Assembly (NCBI GenBank): GCA_948099385.1
Contig: CANUEZ040000107.1
Coordinates: 5,394,001 to 5,458,000 of the forward strand
Source of the DNA: Fasciola hepatica
Lineage: Eukaryota; Platyhelminthes; Trematoda; Plagiorchiida; Fasciolidae
Length of the DNA stretch: 64,000 nt
Direction of reading: 5' to 3'
Shown: positions 53,621 to 64,000 of the stretch, in pieces
How positions within the stretch are numbered: the first letter of the stretch is position 1
Layout of the letters: each line of letters opens with the position of its first letter
The notes under the pieces: generated by a model
Told to the model about the DNA's origin: nothing
The model's database searches: none
What the model saw: only the letters and a program-made list of their open reading frames with translations
Made by a program: the position numbers and the translations under genes

Positions 53621-56600
53621 ATCTAAGCGTCAACATTGAAAGGAATGTATGTCCTCAACTTGCGGGAGCCACATCCTGCAATTCCGAGGAATCAGTCACC
53701 ACGTTCGACGATCACATTCTTCTGAAGACCCCTCAGCGTGACATAAAAACGAACGTACAACGCTGTAGGCATTCCTTACTTTCATGCTCCGGTGCAGAAG
53801 CAGAAAAACCCAAGAAGGCTCAGAAAAATATATTTTTCTCTTTATCAGCTTGCTCAGGTCTGGTCCCAAAAGAAAATCGCTTGCCTTCCTCCCCATTGCA
53901 ATATTGCTTCCTTCCTTAACATGGCTTTCCACCTGGTAGTTAATCCTCCACTTCCTAGGTCTCTTCTTGCCCTCCTTCAACCGTGAATTTTCGTCATTGG
54001 ACGATAACCGTTATTCATCCTGGCAACTATCCTACATATTTGGGAGGTACTACTTCCCTTCTTACTCGTAAATATTCTGCTGCACACCTCCATATGATTC
54101 TTGCCGGTCCGCTTTTTTCGTGACCAAATGCTTGTTTCAGTGAACCTGAGTAAGCATCACGGACCGCCCCCTGCATCGATTGCACGAACGCCGTGTTTTT
54201 GCATTCTAAAGCGACATTGTTTCTAAACGCTTCGAGCCAGGCCGATCCTTTACCACTGCCCGTAGTTAATTTGAAGCCGATCCATACTAATCGCGTGAAG
54301 CGTTGATACCTTGCTTGATTTAAACTCTGTCCAGCTTTATTCTTCTTTTTCTGAAATATGCGGCTCCGTTTTTGAAATCTGTGGAAACTTAATCCTCCTG
54401 AGTAACGCTGTAATCTCTGACCGTAGGTTTATGCGTGCTTCTCGGCCAAAGTAGAGGGGCATACCAGTAAAAATAATGGAACAACTACTTCAGTGGTTCT
54501 TTACATCAAGGAACGAATGTTCGTCGATGGTCTACGTACATGCAAAATCTCGCTCCGGCGCGGACTTCAACGCAGCTTTGACTGGTACTCATTCCGACCG
54601 AACTCGAAACTTGTTCGCACGCTTTCATTCGTGTTCTTTCGGTAAGCGAATCATTACGACGGCTAGACGAAGGTCTAATTCGAGCTATTTCTCGTCGCCA
54701 TAACACCTTAGGGTGCATCGACTTTGCAGGATCGATACTGTTGGCTCCTTCATTCTCTCTGCTGCGTATGCTGACAATGACCTATGGGCCGCTGAAACGA
54801 GAAGTGATGTTAACCGTGCACCGTCCTTTAGCCAATCTCCCGTGTCACCTCACAGTCGGCTTTCAGCGTTGTCTGCTGTGACTTCGAGGTGGGCCATGGC
54901 CTAGCTTCCTAGACTATAACCGGTACGTACTACAACTGTTCCTAATAAAATCTTTGTTCCACTTTCGAGTCGACAGCGCCAGTCCATAAACCCTCCCAGC
55001 ACGTTTCCGCGACCGAGTCAAACAAGATCTTTACCAAAGTATTTTGCAGTATTACCTTCCATGTTTACTGCCTTGGCACGATTCAAAAAGCATCACCAGA
55101 TATAATGAGTACTTTTCATTTCCTTCAAAGTTACTAGTACGTTTTCCGTCTCTTTTTTCGTGGTGCGTCGCCATATGATACGCTTTGCTGGTGCATTAAA
55201 CTTGGAGGAGTTTGGCACCAACAACCGTATTCCGTTTCTGCCTTATGGCTATTGTTTCCTTTCAATGACGGGCCTACCTATTCGAAATCCGGATTACATG
55301 TAGGCCAACGATTACCGGAGGCCAAAGGTTACTGGTGTGGCATAAAAACATGACAATCCGCGCAACCAGAGTTGTCGGTAATGAATCTGGTTAACGTCAG
55401 TCTAAAATTCTACGGTTCCTGCACATAGCCAATTTCCCCCGTCAGCATCCAACAGCATAGCTACTTTCACGTATTCTTCTAGCATTCTTGAGCGATAATA
55501 TTGTTTATTTCCCCTGGACTCCATAACGTTTTCGGAAAGTGCTCCACGCTTTAAGGAGGACTGCTAAGGTGACCGCAGTCTTTCTACAAAATTGTGTTCC
55601 GTAGTCATTGTTTCCATTTTATTTCCCCTAGGATATTTTCTGGCTGCGTACATTTACCTGAACAAGCCCTCAAATATCTCTTGAACTTCAATTTTGATAC
55701 AACTCGGCCTTCATTTTTGGTACACTCTCGGATCACCTTCCGCTTCGGCGTTGCCTTCTTTTTCCTAGCGACCAAGTTCGAGGCTGTTAGACGTTGCATT
55801 ATTTCAGCCCTGATGGCCGCTGGAGCCGTATGCGTGACTCCTTCTTTAAGTGTCCGAACCACCTCAGCCAAACTCCGGTCCCCGGGCTGCGTTGCTGACT
55901 CCAGGGATTGACTGAGATGCCATGCTAGTAAATAAACAACTAAGGTTGATATAGGTTTTTTGTGTCTCTGGATGTCAGCCTTCTGAGTCTATGGCTCTCT
56001 TCATGCCTGAGGTACCCACCAATCTTTCTACTTCTACGGGAGTCAAAGGAAGGTCCGGCACGTTGTTTCTCGCCCCATGGCTCACGCATCCAGGACATCC
56101 GCTTAGGTCTGTTACGTGCACTCATTCTGAGTAGCCTTTTAGCACTCAGACCCCAGAGACCCATTCCATTTCGTAAGCCCCGGTTTCTCTCTCTCTGTAT
56201 ATATCAACCTCTGATATCCTCTAATGAAGCTGCTTTCAGCCGGACGTACTCATAATAAAACTGTGGGCACTGCCCCCGTCTCACTGGTCTGACCTCCGAA
56301 TCCCACCGGGATTAGTCATGTATTCTTGGTGCCAAGGTGGTAGCTTGCTTGAGACTGAAAGTGTATGGCCCATCTCAATTCCTAAACCATTTTCGGGCTC
56401 TCATTTTACCATAGTGCTTTACCGGATTTTTGATCTCAACACGGGGATCTTTCAGTTACCGGGACCATCGTGCGGGAGCAAAAGCTTTTGTCTACCTATG
56501 TTGCCCTAACTATGGCCCAGTTTTTCTCAACACCGCAGCGTGGCACGAGCCAGAGCATCTTCCTTCCCATGATTTTTGAGGCATCGGGATCTACTTGGTG

Positions 56601-56870
56601 ACTGTACTACTTCATTTTCGGCAGAAACACACACCCGGGATAATCACAGAGGTCAATTTTGAGATCTCAAGGTCACCTTTCCCCATGAAAGTGGTAGCGC
56701 CCATGTCCAGCAAGTAATTTTGGTTTTTTGCAAGGGAACTCTGATATGGTGAGGTTTTGGCCCGGTCTTCGGCGCGTAACTAGATGAATGAATTGGGTGA
56801 GTGAAATGTTTAGAAGCTACATACTAGAATGAGGCTGAGACGCGAACTTTACAGGACTTTGTGTTCACCT
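53621..56870. other. no recognised feature
   Basis: 3.2 kb following the gypsy relic. The first few hundred bases may be its integrase C-terminus and 3' region, but no motif is clear. Opposed overlapping frames at 55,594-55,911 (plus) and 55,605-55,871 (minus, Lys/Arg-rich) match nothing I know. Confidence 0.4.
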
Positions 56871-56871
56871 G

Positions 56872-58900
56872 TTGATGATAATGATAATGACAATGGTTTA
56901 TTTCGGATAGCCCCGAGACATGCTGTAACGCAAGATCAAACGGCACAATTGGACGTAGATTCCGAATTCCAAGAGGATGATTCAGGTAAGTGCACCCGAT
57001 ACTGTACAGCAGAAAGTGTTTAATTTATTCTTCAATGCGGCGCCCGGCAAATTTAAACTCAAGGTCGGGTGGCCAACCCGGCCAAGTCAGCTCGGGGCTG
57101 GTCGGAGGTAGTAGACTTTTACTCAAATATTACAAAAAGAGGGACTGTGCAACAAGAGAATCAAACAGAATTGACGAAAGTTTTGTTAACCTTGAGGAAA
57201 AAGAATTTTCCAAGGAAAACATGAACCAGCCAAAGCTTTCCACGGAGCATGGCACGGCTTTAGAGTTGAAATCAGACGATGGAAGGAATGAATTTGCGGA
57301 CAAAAGACAAGCAAAATCTTTCGAGGGCTGAGTCATTTAAATACCCAGTGAAGTACTTATTTGTAGAGAGAGATTGTCCAGGTGATGGTGAAATAAGTGG
57401 CCGGACGTAAACATGTAATCCTTGAGCACATTGTTTACTTTCATAAAGGTGGAATGCGATGCACCAAAACGGAAATGGGAACTGCGCAGAAAATCAGTTT
57501 GTGGTGCTTAGCCATGATAGTCGCAGATACACGGTTTGCAAAGACGAGTATTTAAATGACAGGTTTGTATATACGTTTGCTAATCGTTATCTAAGGACTG
57601 AACATGAATACCAGAGAGATGCAAGAATAAAAGTTTTCTGAGAAGATTTGCCAAGATAGAATACCGGATATGAAAAAGCATTAACAACCAATGAATACGT
57701 TTGCGAAGTTGGATGGTGAAGTAGATGACAGGTAAAATACTGTCTGTTGGTATTCTTCTTAAAAGGTGGATCATGTGATGGCCAAAGATCGGAACGCTGC
57801 GGTGCAGATGTCTATCAGATGTCAATATATGGGGAGGGTATGAATCTTTGCAAGGTGAGGTGCTACGGCCGTGTGGGCGAACAGAAATACTGATAGAGAG
57901 AGCGAACTATCACAATATAGCCGAATTTTGGGATGCTCTGGAGACAAATTTTCCTCAGTGAAATATACTGGTTGGACTTTGTGGAACGGAAGTGTATGGT
58001 AACAAGAAATGTGACTTTTTGCAAACATATTGGCAGCTGTGATAAAATGGGCGAGTATTATCCCGAGGATTGGTTAAGTTTGGTAATGGGACAAGCGGGT
58101 GGTTTGACACGAATCCTCAGGAAAAAGGATCGTGAACGGTAAGCCGAGTATGGAAACGGTCTTTTAACCCCGCGATAATTATGTGCTAAGGAAAGTGGAT
58201 TTTTACCGGCGTAAGAAGCGGTAAGTTAAGATGGCAAAGATGGAGACGAGTACGATGAAAAATAGGCGACAACTGGGAGAGATAGTTCAATATTTGCTGC
58301 ATTCCCGGTGTATGAACTTTTTTATTTCTCCGCAACCGCTGCTGGCAGGTGGGGCTGACCGTGTGCTGGACACCCAACCTGGAAACCATTTTTGTTGATA
58401 GGAGGTGCGATCCACCTTTCTGGCTGCGCCCGCACATCGTTGCAGATGTCCTGGAAGCCCGATGTGCACCAGCCAAAGCTGTGGATCTGACCGCGCCCCG
58501 CACCGGCGGGCTTCGCTTGAGTGATATTGGCGTTCTCGCATAGAGATCGGGTAGTCCAGGAGCTTGCGTCCGGGTTGCGAGGGGTCCTGGAGAGTAGGGC
58601 CGATGTGTTAGTGACGAAGGGACAGTCAGGTATCGAATTTTCAGCCAAAAATGTGGGCCAGGTACTATGCCGAGCCGTCGAAGGGAGGGCTCACATCGGA
58701 GGTTGTCTGGAAAGGTGAAAGTAAAGGCAAAGACTGCCGGTGAGTTAAAAAACCGTTCATAGGATAACCGGGATTGGTGCCATTTCGGGGCTTTTCGTTG
58801 ATCTCGTGTAGAGAAAATGACTTCTTGGGAAATCCACCGGGAATCCAGTGCAGATCTTTTGGGCGCGGGTTTGCTCTCCACGGCTTAGCACTAAAATATA
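56872..58900 (-). mobile_element. LINE relic H, same family as relic E
   Basis: The 3' end is marked by GATGATAATGATAATGACAATGG followed by TTTATTTCGG and GACATGCTG.AACGCAAGATCA, matching the tails at 18,598 and 3,757. The block at 58,320-58,620 (CTGGACACCCAACC, GCCCGATGTGC, GATCTGACCGCGCCCC) matches 20,690-20,980 at about 70-75%. The distance from tail to block is about 1.45 kb here and 2.1 kb in relic E, so one of them is deleted internally. No RT motif seen. Confidence 0.48.
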
Positions 58901-61900
58901 GTTTCGTGCGACAACCTCGATATTCTTTGGATAGGCTTTCTGTGTAAAACAAGGTAAATGATCAAGTGAGGTAATAGTGTCTCGAGGAAAATAATAATGA
59001 CATTCTCAGTATTTGGCGAACTTCGTTTTAGCTCGCAGGTATTCAGTAAATTGCAGTGGCTACGACGTGAGCAGGAACATTGGCGCTTGGACAACGTAGG
59101 AGTAGGCTCCGACGATACAATTACTTAGTTCTCTGGGTTTTTGTTACTTCAGATTAAACATGAGAACCGCCCTCCTCATGGGGTAGCACCGTGCCCTGCT
59201 TACTGCTACATTTAGGTGAAAACAAGTGTAGCGTGCGAAGTAGATCTGAGTAGAGAGGTTAGATGACAACTGGTTTTAAGTGAGTCAGAGACAAGCTCCA
59301 TCAATAGTTGATGAACATTTACTGCTTATCTTGTAACACAGTGTTGACTGACTACTCACACGCCAAGAAAAACGCAGGCACCAGCAGACAGCACTTTCCT
59401 GGCAGGATTGTTCTTTGATGCCGCCAAACAATCACATTAACGGCTTGGAAGGTGGAAGAGCGTTTAAAATTCTTAGACGTCAGAGATTCTTTGTTCTGAA
59501 GCATCTAGCTGCACTTTGAATACTTCTGCTAGATAGCGCTCGAGGAATTACAGCAATAAGCATAAGGAACAAAAAGAATCTTTGCTTGTCAAAGGTACAA
59601 ATGCTGCCGCCACAAGGGATTCCTTCAGCCGGCCGCTGTGTCTGACATCATGATAGGTACCGCTTTCTTAGTTGTGCCAGTTAACGGCACACATACTGTT
59701 TTATAGTCATGACATTCATAGTTTATCGGAATTGTGCTCAAAATTAATCTTCTCACTTATTGGAGGAGGTGATGCATCGGTGAAGATCGAAGAAAATGAT
59801 AGAAACCACCAAGTTCCTTTTTCCTTTGCCAAGTGTCAATTGGATAGTAAAAGCCTCCAGCCCATCTTACCATTGGCGATTGCAGCTACATTTCTGGAGT
59901 GAATCTTGAAGACGGAAATTTCAGCTAATCTGTGAAAGACGGGTTTTGTTGGACGCAGGTAACAGGGATCATAGGCAGCTCCTAAAAGAGCCCTGATCGG
60001 ATAGGCCCCCGGGATGTCTTTAAAAAATCTGTGGATAAAGCATTTATAAATTTACAGCGCACGTGGTTTTTATTCGCTGAAGAGCAGCAAGGTACTCGCT
60101 ATTTCCAATCTACGATACTCTTATACGGTTTCCAAAGAGGAGTGAGAGTCAGTTGGAAGGTGGAGCCTAGATTTACTGAAACAGCGGCTGTCATGTTTAA
60201 AGGTTAGAGCAACATCGGACACGAAACCAGCCAGAACAGTTAAGGTTCAACAGTTCGCAAAGGTGATTCGCGGTTGGCAAAGGCCACCTCTTGGTAGAGC
60301 AAGTGGAAAACCCACGAACAACCCTGCGGCATCTAACAACATTTAAACTATCTAGAACTAAGCACAAATTACATATATTCATATATACCAACTTTCCTCC
60401 ACTACCTCGCGTATTCGTGCTCAGCGTTCTACGTATTGCTGCAACAACACTCCCGTTGACTGGAACTGTGAAAGTAACTCTTCATTCTTTCTGGGGCCTC
60501 AGACCGTGCCAAACCCCAATGACCTGGCGAGGTTTGCGATACTGGGCATTTAGCGGATCATGTTACGACGCCACAACCACCCGTGCCACTGGTGGAGGTT
60601 AACAAAATGCGCAGGAGTCTGGCGGTGACCACCTGGGCCCTTACCTAGGAGCCGGGAAGATGGTTTATCACAAGAAGCACTTCATTTCTACTTTTCCTGA
60701 GGTCCATTCACCGATTATGCCCGCACACGAAATGGGGTAGCAAAAGACAGATGAGCCAAAGGCTGGGTTAAAAAAGAAGTGAACTGGGCCTACCGGACCC
60801 GTCATTACAGTACAAACACTGTAGAAAGTACGGATATTCTGATACCAGTATGGTTTTATAAAACGTCAGACCGTGAAGACAGCTTCAGACGAGATAAAAC
60901 AGAATGCTGTATAAAAGACGCTTTGATCATTTTGTTTGACGATTAGATCAGTTGATCGCTGCAGCTCAGCAGTTACGGGCGGAGCCTTTCAAGAAAAAGA
61001 GAGGCATGTAGGGTGATCGGCGACGGAACTAGTGGGTTACTGTCGTTGAGCAGTACCCCTCCTCTACGCCACGGTTAAGATGCACAACGTTGAGATGCTC
61101 AAGCGAGGTAGTTTTGTGTTTACCGTTTCAATCAATGAAGTAAGCTCGATTTTGTAGCTCGGTCACCACAAGTGACCTCCGTGGGGCAGCTGTATAGATG
61201 CTCCAAAGCTACCCACACCCAAAAAAATCAGACGCAAGCTGACAGTTCCAGTGGGATGTGGGCCGATCGGGAGTGTAGCCTCAGTGAGAGCATTTACAAA
61301 CTGCGCACCCCTGCATTCAACTGATAAGCAAATAGAGCACGATAGTCGGCTCTCAAACGACCCGTAGCGGAGCAATCCCAAGGCAACCAAATAGCGTAAC
61401 CAAATGCCAAGTACGTAGGTGACGCCTTTATATCAGGCTTATAAGCGAACTGAAGACTGGAGGACTATTGGAAGAGTCTGCAACCACTTGGAGCTCTCAC
61501 ATGGGGTGAGCAAAGCTTTCAGCGGGCAACACAAAGCTCATCTGTACGGCTGGTTTCTGGGTGACGTGCCTTCGTATGAGAAAGGCAAAAACCTAAATTA
61601 CTAGATGTACCTCCACAAAAGGGCTACCAAAATCGTGCTCCGCCATCGGTAGTAACCTTTGCCAGAAAAACTACGCAGGGCAATCCTGCGTTCTATGAAA
61701 GCATTTTTTACTGTTTCTCTTTCTAAACCGGTCTTAGGGGTAACCTCTGGCTAACCAGTGAAATACTGTATCTTGTGAGTAAAGTCGAAAAACAGCTCGT
61801 AGGTGCAGACGGGATTTGAGACGCACGTGTGATTACTGAAAATTCATGAAAATATACACGAAAATTGGCGTAGCCTATGTTTTAGTGGTTGGCGATGGAC

Positions 61901-62920
61901 AAGTGAAATGGCCCAATCTCGGACACACTTTTGCACACCATGCCAGAAGTGCCTATCTAAAACTAGCTTGGTCATGACCCGGGTGCCGAGGTGGGTGAAC
62001 CTGTGTAGAAAGTCGAAGATTGTGCGGCACTAGGATTTGGATTCGATGAGGTTTGGGTAGGGAAGAGTTACACAGCTTATTATGGCGTCTGAGAAATTAG
62101 TTTGCGGTAAATCCGGAGTTCTGACTCATGACATTTGGCTAGAATCTATGGAATCCATTTCGGCACATTACGGTCAGTGATTCGTGGTTGGCTGCAAATT
62201 GCGTCTATTCGAGAATGAATATCCACCACAACGTTATCACTTGAGAATTATCACCGGGAAACGGTGATACGAAGTTTAAAAGGCGCAGCTCACAAGTGAA
62301 TATTTCCTGGTTTTTCCGTGAAAAGTACACGTTTATAGTTTACTGTCAGCAAAGGTGATGAGTTAACTCCCCTTGAAGATGGGTTTTCAGTGTCCGACAG
62401 TACTGTAAACAGTACCAAACAAACGGAGTATCAAACTCCGATGCCTCTTTGCTTACACCGAAGGCAGTTTGTTAGCACTAGGCAACTCTTCTTGAAAACT
62501 TCGAGCCCCTGGAGGTAAGCCTGGCAAAGTGAAGAGGATTTTTGGGAGGGAGCCGATAATATTTTACCATTCTAATAAAACGACAAACGGCGCACAGTGA
62601 AAGAAGTATCCAAATGTCACTCGTGGCTTATCTTTTTTCTTCTTAGAAGCGAACAAATCCTTGACCAAATTTTGGGCTTAAAAGCTCAGTCGAGTTCTCC
62701 GTTTCAACCAATTTTCGCCCCCGATGACGTTTATTTAGTGTAAGGATATTGAATGAATGAATGACAAAGATGATTTATATGTGCATTTTCAGATTGAGTG
62801 ATCAATAGCAAGCCTTTTGTGCAGGCCAAAACAAAATTCAGACCTCCAGTATTTTGGTAAGTAAAATGATAGTTTTGTAAGGCTAATCACGGGCCGAGCG
62901 ACAGGCGCAGAAATTCGACA
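58901..62920. other. no recognised feature
   Basis: 4 kb without a confident assignment. Frames reach about 103 codons (60,291-60,602) but carry no motif. No tRNA-like fold, LTR or tail noticed. Confidence 0.4.
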
Positions 62921-62929
62921 AGACCGAAT

Positions 62930-64000
62930 GTATTTTAACCTTTGTCCTGGAGTTATCCTCATCTGCAAAGAAACCTGGACGATAGGCGTGTACCAGGTCC
63001 ACATGGGCAACGATGAGGTTGACTGCGATATCCTCATTACGTAAGATGGGAAACCCATCTAGAGAACTGCTTTCATTGAGTACTCTATTATCTTTAGCTG
63101 GTCGTCAGCACTTTGAACTTTCAGGAACCATGCAGAGTAATGAAGTCAAGGGATTGTCTTATTTAAGAATAAATGTCTGATTTAAGCACCCGACCAAGCT
63201 TAGCACTTGTGGTTTTAACTTTGTTGGGGGTAGGTCGGTATGCTCTGCATAGATTCGGGACCCGATTTGCTAATGTGATCACCTCTGAACCAAAAAGGCA
63301 ATGAGTACGGGCTTTGGAAGCGGTGCTTCTGGACTTAAATATAATACCTCGTCGAACAAACTCTAATCGGTCCTTGTAAGTGGAGCGAAACTGATCGGGG
63401 TAGAATTACTCGGAATCCTTTTGGAAGATTAGTGGCGTGATCCAAAAGACTTCTGCCGCAAGAATCAACCACGAGGTCAAGATGACGCAGTAAATCAGTA
63501 CCAAGTAAGGTGTTAGAGCCTTCGAAATTAAGAAAATAAAAAGTGATGAATTAAATTCTCAGGTCTCTGAAACTTGTTTATGTCAATATGGAACTGCCGT
63601 TGGCAAAGCATAAACCAGAGAAGGGGCATCTGTTCGATTCTTGACCAGAGCTTTGGAGCTCACCAACTTCAGCACACGTCTACTCGGTGGCGTGCCAGTG
63701 GGTAACTATCAATAAAGCAGAATAGAAGACTATCCCGGCAAGTAGAGTACATTGTAACTACTCACTAGAGTCCTTGTTTTATTGATGGGCTTGGAATGAT
63801 ACCTTCTGAGATACCAGCAAAAAGCGTCAGATGGGAACGGCTGAAACACACTTCGTACACAGATTCAGCTGGGACATCTATTTTGGCGAAACTATCCATG
63901 AGATGATGTCTGAGTGAGCCTTCAAACAGACGACACAGAGTGCCCCGACCCTCTTGACTAGATTGCAAACAGTGTGTTACCTTTCCCTCTTATCTTTAGC
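62930..64000 (-). mobile_element. decayed Ty3/gypsy relic I (protease to RT), minus strand
   Basis: Read from high to low coordinates. Protease text lies at about 63,650-63,430: CFANGSSILT, then EGSNTLLGTDLLRHLDLVVD and CGRSLLDHATNL, the ILGADFL-type flap region. A PNLCRAYRPTPNKVKTTSA linker lies near 63,270, equivalent to the RT entry. RT start text lies at about 63,130-62,950: LCMVPESSKC, RPAKDNRVLNESSSLDGFPI, EDIAVNL, VDLVHAY. Several frames are needed, so it is dead. It probably continues upstream past the window end, where gag would lie. No LTR is visible inside the window. Confidence 0.7.

Noticed and set aside
58186..58881. 231-codon minus-strand frame as a host gene
   Set aside because: Part of it is a dispersed block shared with the palindrome arms. 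Competing frames of similar openness overlap it, and no domain is recognisable.
1..64000. CRISPR array, bacterial operon or prophage
   Set aside because: No regularly spaced short repeats, no ribosome-binding-site/operon structure and no long uninterrupted gene series. Element content is metazoan.

Overview
The window looks like intergenic, repeat-packed DNA from a metazoan with a large genome. A parasitic flatworm (fluke or tapeworm) fits best. The reasons are a Ty3/gypsy element of the CsRn1 type, with a C-x2-H-x9-C-x3-C Gag box and a tRNA-Trp-like primer site, and many decayed CR1-like LINEs with microsatellite tails. The species is inference, and insects or molluscs carrying the same element clades are not excluded. 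I see no convincing host gene, tRNA, rRNA, spliced-leader RNA or CRISPR array.

Layout. 1-1,711: plus-strand CR1-like LINE relic running in from the left edge. 1,712-3,755: unassigned. 3,756-7,310: minus-strand CR1-like relic ending in a (TAA)n tail. 7,311-40,281: an approximately 33 kb interrupted palindrome. Its outer arms (7,311-10,812 and 36,780-40,281) and inner arms (14,793-21,019 and 26,747-32,973) are nearly identical inverted copies. The two middles between them (10,813-14,792 and 32,974-36,779) are mostly unrelated but similar in length. The 5.7 kb centre is essentially one decayed minus-strand LINE. 41,487-46,833: a young 5.35 kb LTR retrotransposon with 269 of 270 LTR bases identical. 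46,838-50,100: dispersed repeats. 50,120-53,620: an old plus-strand gypsy relic interrupted by a 489-bp repeat. 53,620-62,900: sparse LINE debris and unassigned DNA. 62,930-64,000: a minus-strand gypsy relic.

How the parts work together. The only near-functional unit is the LTR element. Gag and Pol are joined by a textbook -1 frameshift signal: a GGGAAAC heptamer abutting the Gag stop, a 7-nt spacer, and an H-type pseudoknot with an imperfect 10-bp stem and a perfect 7-bp stem. Its reverse transcriptase has a short lesion that removes the motif-A aspartate and shifts the frame, so this copy should be unable to move by itself. A paralogous empty insertion site lies inside the palindrome at about 13,725 and confirms how the element inserted.

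Limits: all relationships were read by eye. Identity figures are estimates, and relic boundaries are good to roughly 50-200 bases unless a terminal repeat or duplication fixes them.
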